DNA of 64,000 nucleotides from Winogradskyella wichelsiae (GCF_013403925.1 NZ_JABFDJ010000004.1:248001-312000), one strand, 5' to 3'; numbered from the stretch's first letter, positions 42,977 through 52,859 are shown. Made by a program: numbers and translations. The notes: generated from the letters alone by a model not told the origin.

Positions 42977-45949
42977 ATGATTAAAGTACATTTACGGCTG
43001 CTCATTTTCATGTGCAGTTTTTCATTATTTGCACAAGATTACTTTCCTAGTAATACTGGAGTAATAGCCAAAAACACTAACTATACGGCTTTTACTAATG
43101 CAACAATTCACGTATCACCAACCGAAACTATTGACAACGCTACACTTCTTATTAAAGATGGAAAAGTAGTTAGCGTAGGGAAATCAGTAAATATTCCTAA
43201 AAACACAACTAAAATAGATCTTTCAGGAAAAACGATTTACCCTTCTTTTATTGATTTACATACCACATTTGGTGTCGAAAAACCCAAACGAGGTGGTAAC
43301 GGACCACAATATGGCCCGAGCAGAAGTGGTTTTTATTGGAATGACCACATTATGCCAGAACAAGACGTAATGACGAGTTTTAAATACGATGAAAAAACAG
43401 CAACCGAATTACAAAAATTAGGTTTTGGAGTGGTAAATACACATATGCCAGATGGTGTTGTTCGTGGTACAGGAGCTTTAATTGCTCTGAATAATAATGC
43501 AGATAATTCTATGCGAATTATAGATAGCAAAGCATCGCAGCATTTATCATTCAGCAAAAGTGTGAAGTCACAACAACGTTATCCTTCTTCTATTATGGGA
43601 AGTATGGCCTTATTACGCCAGATGTATAGTGATGCCAAATGGTACGAAGCAGGCCACATTGACACTAAAGATTTATCTCTAGAAGCTTTAAACACCCATA
43701 AAAACTTACTTCAAATTTTTGAAGCAGGCAGCAGAGCAAACTTAATGCGAGCTGACAAAGTGGGTGATGCATTTAATATTCAATACACTATTCTTGGTGG
43801 TGGTGATGAATATGAACGTATTGATGAAGTTAAGGGCACAAATGCTACAATTATTTTACCCATCAATTTTAAACTCGCTTATGATGTTGACGATCCATTT
43901 TTAGCAAGCACATTAACGTTAAGTGATATGCGTGCTTGGAATCAGGAACCACACAATCCAGGATTATTAGCAGAAAACGGAATTAAATTTGCTTTAACAA
44001 CACACGGATTAAAATCTACTAAATCATTTTCTTCTAACTTAATAAAAGCGATTGAAAGTGGATTATCTAAACAAAAAGCACTTGAGGCATTAACTACAGT
44101 TCCTGCTGCATTATTAGGGAAATCTGATCTTTTAGGGACTTTAAAAACAGGAAGCTACGCTAATTTTTTAATTACAGATGGTGATATTTTTGAAAAGAAA
44201 ACAAAGCTTTATGAAAATTGGGTACAAGGAGAAGCAAATATTCTTGAAGATATAAATACTAAAGATATTGATGGAGATTACACCTTTAAACTTGCAGGAA
44301 GTGATTTTAAGCTATCCATCTCTGGAAGTACAAGTAAGCCTAAAGCTAAACTAGAAAGCAATGACAAAAATTTAGGCACAAAAATCAATTATTCAGACGA
44401 TTGGCTAAATCTTATATTTAAAACAACTGATAGTACTAAAAATGAATATACTAGAGTTGTCGCTAAAATTACGAATCTAAAAACCTTAAGCGGAAAAGCA
44501 ATATTACCAGATGGTAATGAAATTTCTTTTGTTGCCCTTAAAAAAGATAAAGAAGCAGCAGACAAAAAAGGGGCTAAAGCAAAGAAGGATGAAACTGTTA
44601 ACAAAGCTTCAATGTACCCTATAACCTATCCTAATTTAGCTTATGGATTTACAGAACAACCAAAATCTGAAACTTTACTATTTAAAAACGCGACCGTTTG
44701 GACCAATGAAAAAGAGGGGGTTTTAGAAAATACAGATGTTTTAATTAAAGACGGAAAGATTTCAAAAATAGGTAAAGATCTTTCTAGTAGAAATGCAAAA
44801 GTTATTGATGCTACAGGAAAACACATTACCGCAGGTATCATTGACGAGCACTCGCATATTGCAACTTCATCTATAAACGAAGGTGGTCAGAATTCTTCTG
44901 CAGAAGTAACGATTGAAGATGTTTTAGACGAAAAAGACATTAATATTTATCGCAATTTAGCAGGTGGCGTAACTTCTATTCAAGTTTTACATGGTTCAGC
45001 AAATCCTATTGGAGGGCGCTCTGCTATTATTAAATTAAAATGGGGAGAAACAGCAAATGGTTTAATTTATGATGATTCCCCTAAGTTTATAAAATTTGCT
45101 TTAGGAGAAAACGTAAAACAATCTCGATATAGCACCAATGCACGTTTTCCTCAATCTCGTATGGGTGTAGAACAAGTTTTTATTGATTATTTTACACGAG
45201 CCAAAGCTTATGATGCATTAAAGAAAAGCGACAAACCTTATAGATACGATGCAGAAATGGAGACACTTGCCGAAATTTTAAACGGTGAGCGTTTTATTTC
45301 ATGTCATTCTTACGTACAAAGTGAAATTAATATGTTGATGAAAGTTGCAGATCAATTCGATTTTAAAATCAATACTTTCACACATATTCTTGAAGGTTAT
45401 AAAGTAGCAGATAAAATGAAAGCTCATGGCGCAGGCGGATCTACATTTAGTGATTGGTGGGCTTATAAATACGAAGTAAATGATGCTATTCCGTACAATG
45501 CTGCCATTATGCATAACGCAGGGATTACAGTAGCAATTAATAGTGATGATCCTGAAATGTCTCGCCGATTAAACCAAGAAGCTGCTAAATCTGTAAAATA
45601 CGGAGGCGTTAGTGAAGAAGAGGCTTGGAAATTTGTGACTTTAAATCCGGCAAAACTTTTACATCTTGATAACAGAGTTGGTAGTCTTAAAGTAGGAAAA
45701 GATGCTGATGTGGTTTTATGGACAGACCACCCATTATCTATCTATGCTAAAGCTGAAAAAACAATTATTGAAGGTGTTACCTATTTTGATTTAGAAAAAG
45801 ATATGCAAATGCGAGACGCTATTAAAAAAGAAAAAAGTGAGCTTATTAATTTGATGCTTCAAGATAAAAACAAAGGTGTAAAAACGCAACCTATTAAGAA
45901 AAAAGAGCATCACGATTTACATTGTGACTCTATGGATTCTCACAACTAA
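42977..45949 (+). CDS. Secreted double-domain amidohydrolase-family protein
   Basis: 990 residues with a signal peptide (about 1-20, ending FAQ). Two amidohydrolase modules follow each other. The first (about 40-430) has FIDLHTTFG near residue 95, with only one His of the usual HxH. The second (about 560-970) has IDEHSH with His625 and His627, then FTHILEG and SDDPEMSRR, consistent with a metal site. The C-terminal tail is His/Asp-rich (KKEHHDLHCDSMDSHN). Probable imidazolonepropionase-like hydrolase; substrate unknown. A 12-base gap leads to a partner gene. Confidence 0.85.
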   Translation: MIKVHLRLLIFMCSFSLFAQDYFPSNTGVIAKNTNYTAFTNATIHVSPTETIDNATLLIKDGKVVSVGKSVNIPKNTTKIDLSGKTIYPSFIDLHTTFGVEKPKRGGNGPQYGPSRSGFYWNDHIMPEQDVMTSFKYDEKTATELQKLGFGVVNTHMPDGVVRGTGALIALNNNADNSMRIIDSKASQHLSFSKSVKSQQRYPSSIMGSMALLRQMYSDAKWYEAGHIDTKDLSLEALNTHKNLLQIFEAGSRANLMRADKVGDAFNIQYTILGGGDEYERIDEVKGTNATIILPINFKLAYDVDDPFLASTLTLSDMRAWNQEPHNPGLLAENGIKFALTTHGLKSTKSFSSNLIKAIESGLSKQKALEALTTVPAALLGKSDLLGTLKTGSYANFLITDGDIFEKKTKLYENWVQGEANILEDINTKDIDGDYTFKLAGSDFKLSISGSTSKPKAKLESNDKNLGTKINYSDDWLNLIFKTTDSTKNEYTRVVAKITNLKTLSGKAILPDGNEISFVALKKDKEAADKKGAKAKKDETVNKASMYPITYPNLAYGFTEQPKSETLLFKNATVWTNEKEGVLENTDVLIKDGKISKIGKDLSSRNAKVIDATGKHITAGIIDEHSHIATSSINEGGQNSSAEVTIEDVLDEKDINIYRNLAGGVTSIQVLHGSANPIGGRSAIIKLKWGETANGLIYDDSPKFIKFALGENVKQSRYSTNARFPQSRMGVEQVFIDYFTRAKAYDALKKSDKPYRYDAEMETLAEILNGERFISCHSYVQSEINMLMKVADQFDFKINTFTHILEGYKVADKMKAHGAGGSTFSDWWAYKYEVNDAIPYNAAIMHNAGITVAINSDDPEMSRRLNQEAAKSVKYGGVSEEEAWKFVTLNPAKLLHLDNRVGSLKVGKDADVVLWTDHPLSIYAKAEKTIIEGVTYFDLEKDMQMRDAIKKEKSELINLMLQDKNKGVKTQPIKKKEHHDLHCDSMDSHN

Positions 45950-45961
45950 AACTATTTAAAA

Positions 45962-47272
45962 ATGAAAAACTTAAATAAAATAAACACCTTATTGTTTTTG
46001 TTGTGTATCTCATTAGGATTCGCACAACAAACACCAGCACCAAAGCAAACTAAAGATTTTGCTATTGTTGGAGCCACAGCTCATATAGGAAATGGTAAGG
46101 CTATAGAAAATAGCATTATTGTAGTCAGTAATGGTAAAATTATAACCATAGGACCTGAGGCTTCTACGCCACTGACCAAACAAGCTATGGATATTATTGA
46201 CGGAAAAGGTAAACATATTTACCCAGGCTTTATTGTTGCTAATGGAACCTTAGGATTAGTAGAAGTAGATGCCGTAAAAGCCTCTAATGACTTATCTGAA
46301 ATGGGAACTTTTAATCCACATATAAGGAGTATTATTGCCTATAATACGGAATCTAAAGTCACAGAATCTATGCGACCAAATGGTGTATTGCTTGGGCAAG
46401 TTGTACCGAGAGGTGGACGAATTTCAGGAACCTCATCTGTAGTGCAATATGATGCTTGGAACTGGGAAGATGCAGCCATTAAATTAGATGATGGTATTCA
46501 CATTAATTGGCCAAGTACATTTAAACGTGGCCGCAGATGGTTGGGAGAAGATCCAGGTTTAAAACCGAATGACGATTACGCCAAACAAGTTAAAGAACTA
46601 AACGATTACTTTAACGAATCTAAAAGCTATAACAACGGTAGTAAAGCCGAACGCCATTTACCTTATGAAGCTATGGCTGGTTTGTTTGATGGTTCTAAAC
46701 ATTTATACATCAATGCCAATGATGAAAAAGCCATTACAGATGCTGTAAACTTTGCAAAATCTCAAAATGTGGCTCATATCACTATTGTTGGTGCTTATCA
46801 ATCTGGAAATTTAGCTGAGTTTTTAAAACAAAATGAGGTATCTGTATTTTTAAGACGTGTACACTCTAGACCTGAATTAGAAGATGACGATTATGACTTA
46901 CCTTACAAATTGGCAAAAAAACTAGTCGACGCTGGCGTTTTAGTCGCCTTAGAACCGAGCGGACAAATGGAACGTATGAATTCTCGTAACCTTCCATTTT
47001 ATGCTGGTACAACAGTTGCTCATGGTTTAACAAAAGCACAAGCTTTACAACTCATTACAGAAAACCCTGCAAAAATAATGGGTATAGATGATTTGTACGG
47101 CACTTTAGAAGTTGGAAAAAGTGCTACTCTTTTTATAAGTGAAGGTGACGCGCTAGATATGCGAACCAATATTTTAACCAAAGCATTTATAGATGGTAGA
47201 GAGCTAAGTTTAGAAACGCACCAAACGGAACTTTGGAAACGCTATTCTGAGAAACCTAGTCAAGTAGATTAA
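45962..47272 (+). CDS. Secreted amidohydrolase-like protein lacking metal ligands
   Basis: 436 residues with a signal peptide (about 1-21). It resembles the amidohydrolase fold (YPGFIVANGTLGLVEVDAV; GTTVAHGLTKAQALQLITENPAKIMGIDDLYGTLEVGKSATLFIS). The HxH site is absent (VANGT in its place), and the later His/Asp motifs are also altered. It probably pairs with the 990-residue protein, as they are adjacent and co-directional. A strong terminator follows. Confidence 0.8.
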   Translation: MKNLNKINTLLFLLCISLGFAQQTPAPKQTKDFAIVGATAHIGNGKAIENSIIVVSNGKIITIGPEASTPLTKQAMDIIDGKGKHIYPGFIVANGTLGLVEVDAVKASNDLSEMGTFNPHIRSIIAYNTESKVTESMRPNGVLLGQVVPRGGRISGTSSVVQYDAWNWEDAAIKLDDGIHINWPSTFKRGRRWLGEDPGLKPNDDYAKQVKELNDYFNESKSYNNGSKAERHLPYEAMAGLFDGSKHLYINANDEKAITDAVNFAKSQNVAHITIVGAYQSGNLAEFLKQNEVSVFLRRVHSRPELEDDDYDLPYKLAKKLVDAGVLVALEPSGQMERMNSRNLPFYAGTTVAHGLTKAQALQLITENPAKIMGIDDLYGTLEVGKSATLFISEGDALDMRTNILTKAFIDGRELSLETHQTELWKRYSEKPSQVD

Positions 47273-47273
47273 T

Positions 47274-47305
47274 AAAAAAAGCGAGCCAAATGGCTCGCTT
47301 TTTTT
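47274..47305 (+). terminator. Terminator of the amidohydrolase pair
   Basis: GCGAGCC (47281-47287) and GGCTCGC (47292-47298) with a 4-nt loop, flanked by seven A and seven T that extend the stem. It is symmetric and probably also ends the convergent lipoprotein gene. Confidence 0.93.
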
Positions 47306-47328
47306 ATGTTTTATAAATATTGATATTA

Positions 47329-48135
47329 CTAATCTATAACCCTAGCACTTTCTGGTTTCGAAAACATTGATTTATCTAATGTTTTTTCAGAAAGCATTAC
47401 ATCTGTAAACTCAACTGTATTTCGTTTTTCAGTTGGCAAGTTGTTTTCAACGTTATACCAATCTATACTTTTAGGTATTACTAAACCATTAACCGTTTGC
47501 CAATTATTATATCTGATAAAATGAAAATCTGGATTTCCTTCTGCTTTTCCAAAAGTAACCGTATAAGCCAACCATTGCATTTGGCCTGTTTCTGCATCAT
47601 AAAAAATCTTGTACTGATCGTCTGAAGACTCTCCTACTCCAGCTTCAAAAGAAATTAGAATTCCTGAATATGTTTTTCCTTCAAAAACTAAAGGCTCTGT
47701 CTCTGCATAAGAAATACCATCATCCCCAAAAACGAAAGGCATTCCATAGAAATAAAACATCAAGCCTTTATAAAACTGAGGTTTTCCTTTATATTCATTT
47801 CCATCTTTTTCATTAATCCAAAGGGTTTCACCATCAAATCCTTGTGTATAGGTTGGTGTATCAATTAATTCGGCTCTGGTTTTCAAATTTTTAGTCGTCT
47901 TTTCTATTCCTGTAGGTTTTGTAATAGAAAAAGAAAGCGTTTCCATTTTATTCCAAGTATCAATACCACCATGTGCATCAAAAACTTTAGTTATAGATTC
48001 TGGATAGATACTTGTGCTCACATCTTCTGTTGTCATTTCTTCAACTTCAACAGACTTTGTTGCTTCTTGTTTTGTTTCATTTTTGCAAGCCATTGCAAAT
48101 ACAGCCAAAAGGAATACGTAAATTGTTTTTTTCAT
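47329..48135 (-). CDS. Lipoprotein, probable DUF6503 family
   Basis: 268 residues. Lipobox FAMAC near residue 17, followed by a charged linker. The body (VFDAHGGIDTWNKMETLSFSI ... GFDGETLWINEKDG ... FHFIRYNNWQTVNGLVIPKSIDWYNVE) resembles LolA-like beta-rich outer-membrane lipoproteins labelled DUF6503. The exact family is uncertain. Function unknown. Confidence 0.65.
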   Translation of the reverse strand: MKKTIYVFLLAVFAMACKNETKQEATKSVEVEEMTTEDVSTSIYPESITKVFDAHGGIDTWNKMETLSFSITKPTGIEKTTKNLKTRAELIDTPTYTQGFDGETLWINEKDGNEYKGKPQFYKGLMFYFYGMPFVFGDDGISYAETEPLVFEGKTYSGILISFEAGVGESSDDQYKIFYDAETGQMQWLAYTVTFGKAEGNPDFHFIRYNNWQTVNGLVIPKSIDWYNVENNLPTEKRNTVEFTDVMLSEKTLDKSMFSKPESARVID

Positions 48136-48185
48136 AATAGAGTTTTAAGTTGACGTCTTTGACGAAATTTATTTTAAAGCATTAC

Positions 48186-48219
48186 AAAAAAAAGCCTCAA
48201 GAATTACTTGAAGCTTTTT
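48186..48219 (-). terminator. Terminator of the T9SS repeat protein
   Basis: On the minus strand the stem is AAGCTTCAAG against CTTGAGGCTT with one mismatch, a 5-nt loop and eight T. It lies 24 bases after the stop at 48243. Confidence 0.85.
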
Positions 48220-48242
48220 AATAAGGTATAAAATTTAATTTT

Positions 48243-50042
48243 TTATTCTTTTATCAGTTTTTGAATACTTTTAATTGCACCATTTTGAAGTTCTACAAAA
48301 TATAAACCAGAGCTTAAATGTGAAGTGTTTAGTATTGTTCTATTTTCATCTGTGTTATGAGAAACATTCACACGTTTACCTTGCACATCGTAAACCTTAA
48401 TTTTTATAGTTTCAACTTGAGAAATATTAAATTGAATAGAAACTTCATCTTTAGTTGGATTAGGAAACAGCTTAAATTCAATAGTACTAAATTGATTAAC
48501 ATTCAGCGCTACTGAACTTTCAAGATAATCTGGAATCGTGTTGCTATTTGTATCATCATCCGTCGGATCTCCGTTATTATTATAATCTTCGTCTATCGTT
48601 AGAATGCCATCACCATCATCGTCGTCATCTAAATAGTTTTCTATGCTATCTTCATCCGTATCGATAAATTGATGTATTGTATTGTTACTTGATCGTCCTG
48701 AAATTAAAGTAATTTCATCTATGGTTTCTACGTTATCGCCATCATCATCACTATCTAAATAATTTGGAATACCATCATCATCGGTATCGTCATCTTCTAA
48801 ATCTCCATTGCCATTTATATCTTCATCACTATCAATAACGCCATCGTCATCACTATCTGTACAAACTATTTCTTCAACATTAATCAAAATTATAGTTGTT
48901 CCACATCCTAATAAAGAAATAACTGAAACTTCATAAAAACCTGATTGTGTTACTGTAAGAGACGCTTGCGTTTCATCTGGTATAGGATTACCATTTAATG
49001 CCCATTGAAAACTATAATCTAAAGTAGATAATTCTGAATCTATTACCAATGTATCTCCGACACAAAAAGAATAACTACTTTCAAAATTTAAATCAGGTAA
49101 CGAATCTACATAAATATCAAAATCAACTACTGCAAAACAGCCCGTAGTATTGTTTGTTACTCTAGCATAAATAGTTTGTGGTGAAACTGTATTAGAAAAT
49201 TGCGTTGGGTCTGAAATACTATTAGAACCCGAAAACGCGTCTGACTCACTGACATGATAGGTAATTGATGTTCCTGGTTCTCCGTTAAAAATAAGAAGTT
49301 CATTTACTGTTAAATCAAACACTTCGACTTCATCTCCTGTATTAATTTCATCACATAAAACTAGATCTGGTATTGTATTACTAGGTGTTGGATTTGGTAA
49401 TACTCTAATAGTTAAAGTTGTAAAACCTAAACAACCTGTATTAATATCAGTCACTACAACAAATAAAGTTTGTGGATTAGCTCCATATCCATTTACTGAA
49501 TTATTTGTATATGCCGTTGGATTTGTAATAACGTTGGTCTGTGCTTGTGCATCTGCATTGGTTTCATAATAAGTTACGGACCAATCTGTATTACCATTGG
49601 TAATCTCAGCATCTTTTATCGTTAAATCAAATACAGCAATCTCATCGGCATCATCATCACATAACTCCAAAGACGTTGATGCCGTAACTATAGGTGTTGG
49701 ATTTACAACCAATGATAATTCAGTAGTATCATAACTTCCTGTATTATTATCTTCTAATCGCACATATATAATTTGTAACCAATCAGTATTATTGACATAA
49801 AGATAATAAAGCGCATTAATTCCATTAATGGCATCACTCTGCGTTTCGTGATATGTTATCGTATAATCTTCGGCACTTTGACTTCCTAAAACTTGTACAT
49901 CTACATAAGTTAAATCGAATAAAGCAAAACCATCATTGTCATCATCGCAAACCACGTAATCATTTGGTTGATTAGCCACCTGAGCAAATGAAGTTATACT
50001 GATTATTAAGAATAGAAATAGGTTAAGTAGTTTTTGTTTCAT
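48243..50042 (-). CDS. T9SS cargo protein with SprB-like and thrombospondin-3-like repeats
   Basis: 599 residues with a signal peptide (about 1-20, ending SFAQ). Three related blocks of the form (L/V)CDDDxDxxAxFDL ... TYxET(N/Q)xDA ... cover about 30-315, an Asp-rich pattern of flavobacterial adhesins. A Cys-rich PKD-like block follows, then an acidic run of D-x-D-x-D-G calcium repeats (about 395-500). A type A sorting domain (FKLFPNPTKDEVSIQFN ... GLYFVELQNG) ends the protein. I infer a surface or gliding adhesin. Its promoter overlaps that of the divergent methyltransferase. Confidence 0.88.
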   Translation of the reverse strand: MKQKLLNLFLFLIISITSFAQVANQPNDYVVCDDDNDGFALFDLTYVDVQVLGSQSAEDYTITYHETQSDAINGINALYYLYVNNTDWLQIIYVRLEDNNTGSYDTTELSLVVNPTPIVTASTSLELCDDDADEIAVFDLTIKDAEITNGNTDWSVTYYETNADAQAQTNVITNPTAYTNNSVNGYGANPQTLFVVVTDINTGCLGFTTLTIRVLPNPTPSNTIPDLVLCDEINTGDEVEVFDLTVNELLIFNGEPGTSITYHVSESDAFSGSNSISDPTQFSNTVSPQTIYARVTNNTTGCFAVVDFDIYVDSLPDLNFESSYSFCVGDTLVIDSELSTLDYSFQWALNGNPIPDETQASLTVTQSGFYEVSVISLLGCGTTIILINVEEIVCTDSDDDGVIDSDEDINGNGDLEDDDTDDDGIPNYLDSDDDGDNVETIDEITLISGRSSNNTIHQFIDTDEDSIENYLDDDDDGDGILTIDEDYNNNGDPTDDDTNSNTIPDYLESSVALNVNQFSTIEFKLFPNPTKDEVSIQFNISQVETIKIKVYDVQGKRVNVSHNTDENRTILNTSHLSSGLYFVELQNGAIKSIQKLIKE

Positions 50043-50049
50043 AATAGGT

Positions 50050-50072
50050 TAAATTTGTATTTCTCAAATATA
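50050..50072. promoter_or_regulatory. Divergent -7 elements
   Basis: TAAATTTG on the + strand (50050-50057) for the methyltransferase and TATATTTG on the minus strand (50065-50072) for the T9SS gene, only 7 bases apart. Both match TAnnTTTG, so the two promoters face away from each other and overlap. Confidence 0.5.
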
Positions 50073-50089
50073 GATTAAATAATATAATA

Positions 50090-50887
50090 ATGTATAAATC
50101 AATATCTAGCGTTCAAAATCCACTTATAAAACAACTTGTTTTACTTAAAGAAAAATCGAGACAACGTAAAAAAACAGGACAGTTTTTAATTGAAGGAAAG
50201 CGCGAATTATCTCTTGCTATTAAAGGCAATTATAAAATTGATACCTTATTGTTTTATCCTGAATTATTTTCAGAAAGCGAAGCCAATGCGCTATCACAAC
50301 ATGAAATAGATTGTATTGAAATTTCAAAAGATGTATTTCAAAAATTAGCACACAGAGACACTACTGAAGGTGTTATCGCTGTAGTAAAAACTAAAGACCA
50401 TACACTTGAAGCTTTAAAACTTCAAAACAAAAATCCATTAATATTAGTAGCTGAAGCACCCGAAAAACCAGGGAATATCGGTGCTATATTACGTACCGCA
50501 GATGCTGCCAATGTAGATGCCGTTATTATTGCGAATCCTAAATCAGATTTATACAATCCTAATATCATTCGCTCTAGTGTGGGTTGTGTATTTACCACCG
50601 AAATTGCTATGGGAAGTAGCGAAGACGCTATTGCTTTTCTAAAAAAATATAATTTCAATATTTTTTCTGCTATTTTACAAGAATCGGAACCGTATCATAC
50701 CCAAGATTATACTTTACCAACCGCAATTGTAGTAGGTACAGAAGCAACAGGTTTAACCGAAGAATGGCGACAAGCAGCTACCAAAAACATTAGCATCCCT
50801 ATGCAAGGCGAAATTGACTCTATGAATGTCTCTGTAGCAGCAGGAATTCTTATTTTTGAAGCTAAGCGACAACGCGATTTTAAATAA
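50090..50887 (+). CDS. SpoU/TrmH-family RNA 2'-O-methyltransferase
   Basis: 265 residues. The N-terminal substrate domain (QNPLIKQLVLLKEKSRQRKKTGQFLIEGKRE) is followed by the SPOUT fold with VAEAPEKPGNIGAILRTADAAN, VVGTEATGLTEEW and IPMQGEIDSMNVSVAAGILIFE, the three SpoU motifs that bind SAM. It methylates ribose in rRNA or tRNA; the target site is not known. Confidence 0.9.
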   Translation: MYKSISSVQNPLIKQLVLLKEKSRQRKKTGQFLIEGKRELSLAIKGNYKIDTLLFYPELFSESEANALSQHEIDCIEISKDVFQKLAHRDTTEGVIAVVKTKDHTLEALKLQNKNPLILVAEAPEKPGNIGAILRTADAANVDAVIIANPKSDLYNPNIIRSSVGCVFTTEIAMGSSEDAIAFLKKYNFNIFSAILQESEPYHTQDYTLPTAIVVGTEATGLTEEWRQAATKNISIPMQGEIDSMNVSVAAGILIFEAKRQRDFK

Positions 50888-50899
50888 TTATAAACATCA

Positions 50900-51000
50900 G
50901 TTCGAGTGATTTTCGAAGTATAAGAAAATTGTATCGAGAACCATTATTACTAGAAAGCTTCTCTATACAAAATTCCTAAAAAAGGAATTTAACTTGAAGT
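50900..51000. repeat. REP-like intergenic hairpins
   Basis: An imperfect palindrome GTTCGAGTGATTTTC (50900-50914) against GAAAATTGTATCGAGAAC (50924-50941) is followed by a second hairpin AAATTCCT/AGGAATTT (50970-50990) with an outer CTTC/GAAG pair. The first sequence looks like a repeat that I have seen dispersed in flavobacterial genomes (from memory). Nothing coding is seen in 50888-51026. Confidence 0.6.
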
Positions 51001-51026
51001 GACAGAAACACACATAAAACATCATA

Positions 51027-52259
51027 ATGACAGCACAAATACTTTTCTACATCATTATAGCCATTATCATCATCAATTTTATAAAAGATAAAGTCCTCGA
51101 TGCTATAAATGCCAAACATTACAGTGACCCAATTCCTGAAATATTAAATGATGTTTACGATACCGAAGAATACAAAAAATCGCAAGCTTACAAAACCGTT
51201 AATTACAAATTTGGAATTTGGACATCATTGTTTTCATTTGCCTTAACGTTAAGTTTTTTACTTTTAGATGGTTTTGAATACGTCGATAATATGGCCAGAA
51301 GTTATACCGAAAACCCAATTCTTATCGCTTTAATTTTCTTCGGAATTATTATGATTGCTAGCGATATTATTACCACACCATTTTCATATTATAAAACTTT
51401 TGTGATTGAAGAGAAATTTGGATTTAATAAAACAACAAAAAAACTCTTCATCTTAGATAAGTTGAAAGGTTTAGTTATGATGACTATTATTGGTGGTGGT
51501 ATTATTTCATTAATCATTTGGTTTTATCAACTTACAGGAAATCAATTTTGGTTATACGCTTGGGGAATTATAACCGTATTTACTGTCTTTATGAATATGT
51601 TTTATTCTAAACTTATTGTGCCACTATTCAATAAACAAACACCTTTAGAAGATGGCGACTTACGAAACAAAATTTCAGCTTATGCCGAATCGGTTGGTTT
51701 TAATCTCGACAAAATATTTATCATTGATGGTTCTAAACGAAGCACTAAAGCCAATGCTTACTTTTCAGGTTTTGGAAACGAAAAACGGGTAACGCTTTAT
51801 GACACATTAGTAAATGATTTAGATGACGAAGAAATCGTTGCCGTTTTAGCGCATGAAGTTGGTCATTATAAAAAGAAACACATCATTTTTAATTTGGTGA
51901 CTTCTATCCTACTCACCGGATTCACACTTTTCATCTTATCTATCTTTATTTCTAACCCCTTATTATCAAATGCTATTGGTGTAGAGGTTCCAAGTTTTCA
52001 TGTAGGACTAATTGCTTTTGGGTTACTCTACTCACCTATTTCTGAACTTACAAGTTTGATAATGAATTACGCCTCTCGTGTTTTTGAATACCAAGCTGAT
52101 GATTATGTAAAAAACACTTATAAAGCAGAACCTTTAATTACATCTTTAAAGAAACTATCTAAAAATAGCTTGAGTAATTTAACACCTCATAAAGCTTATG
52201 TATTTATGCATTATTCGCATCCTACGCTTTTAGAACGTGTTGAAAATTTGAAGAAGTAA
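51027..52259 (+). CDS. M48-family membrane metalloprotease (Ste24/CAAX-type)
   Basis: 410 residues with about seven hydrophobic segments. An N-terminal Peptidase_M48_N-like region precedes the zinc motif HEVGH (276-280). The third ligand lies in SRVFEYQADDYV. It ends HYSHPTLLERVENLKK. It is expected to clip membrane or CAAX-like peptides. The last 39 bases have a decayed copy 600 bases downstream. Confidence 0.93.
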   Translation: MTAQILFYIIIAIIIINFIKDKVLDAINAKHYSDPIPEILNDVYDTEEYKKSQAYKTVNYKFGIWTSLFSFALTLSFLLLDGFEYVDNMARSYTENPILIALIFFGIIMIASDIITTPFSYYKTFVIEEKFGFNKTTKKLFILDKLKGLVMMTIIGGGIISLIIWFYQLTGNQFWLYAWGIITVFTVFMNMFYSKLIVPLFNKQTPLEDGDLRNKISAYAESVGFNLDKIFIIDGSKRSTKANAYFSGFGNEKRVTLYDTLVNDLDDEEIVAVLAHEVGHYKKKHIIFNLVTSILLTGFTLFILSIFISNPLLSNAIGVEVPSFHVGLIAFGLLYSPISELTSLIMNYASRVFEYQADDYVKNTYKAEPLITSLKKLSKNSLSNLTPHKAYVFMHYSHPTLLERVENLKK

Positions 52260-52289
52260 AATACTTGTAAATCATCAAAATTAAAAATC

Positions 52290-52739
52290 TTGAATAATAC
52301 AGACATAGAAGATTCTTATGTAAACACAAATGCTATTGAAGCACCTGAGTCTGATTATTTATATATTCAACCTTCACAAATTAAAAATGCAGGTAATGGT
52401 TTATTTACCGCTATGGAAATCTATGAAGATGAAATCATTTCGTTATTTAAAGGTGAAATTATAAACAATGACGAAGCTAAATTAAGAGCAGAACAGAATA
52501 ACGATAAGTATTTCATCAACCTATTAGATGATACTATTATGGATAGTATGCATACGGATTGCTACGCCAAATATGCTAATGACGCTGAAGGTTTATCTAC
52601 ATCTAGCAAATTTAAGAACAACACTACAATTACTTTAGATGAGGATCATAATGTTTGCATAAAAGCTTCCAGAAACATAGAACCAGGAGAAGAGCTGTTT
52701 TGTGGTTATGGTGAATCGTATTGGGAAAAACATAGTTAA
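52290..52739 (+). CDS. SET-domain protein (putative lysine methyltransferase)
   Basis: 149 residues from TTG 52290; there is no usable ATG before the domain. SET landmarks are NAGNGLFTAMEIYEDEIISLFKGEI, KYANDAEG, NNTTITLDEDHNVCIKASRNIEPGEELFCGYGESYW. GEELFCGYG is the post-SET tyrosine motif. It may methylate a protein lysine. SET proteins are scattered in bacteria. It lies between the M48 gene and a relic of that gene's end. Confidence 0.82.
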   Translation: MNNTDIEDSYVNTNAIEAPESDYLYIQPSQIKNAGNGLFTAMEIYEDEIISLFKGEIINNDEAKLRAEQNNDKYFINLLDDTIMDSMHTDCYAKYANDAEGLSTSSKFKNNTTITLDEDHNVCIKASRNIEPGEELFCGYGESYWEKHS

Positions 52740-52811
52740 TCACATTTTAATGTTTCAATTAAATTTTTAAAAATTCATCTAATTTACACTATTTAAAACC
52801 TCTCAATTTAA

Positions 52812-52859
52812 TCATCATCGCCTACACTTTTAGAACGTATTAACAATTTATTAAAGTAA
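52812..52859 (+). pseudogene. Relic of the 3' end of an M48 protease gene
   Basis: In frame it reads SSSPTLLERINNLLK then TAA (52857-52859), against SHPTLLERVENLKK at the end of the gene at 51027. Columns 52821-52860 and 52221-52260 match at 32 of 40 positions with no gap. A stop lies just upstream (52809-52811), so it is not expressed. It is the remains of a second or duplicated copy. Confidence 0.75.
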
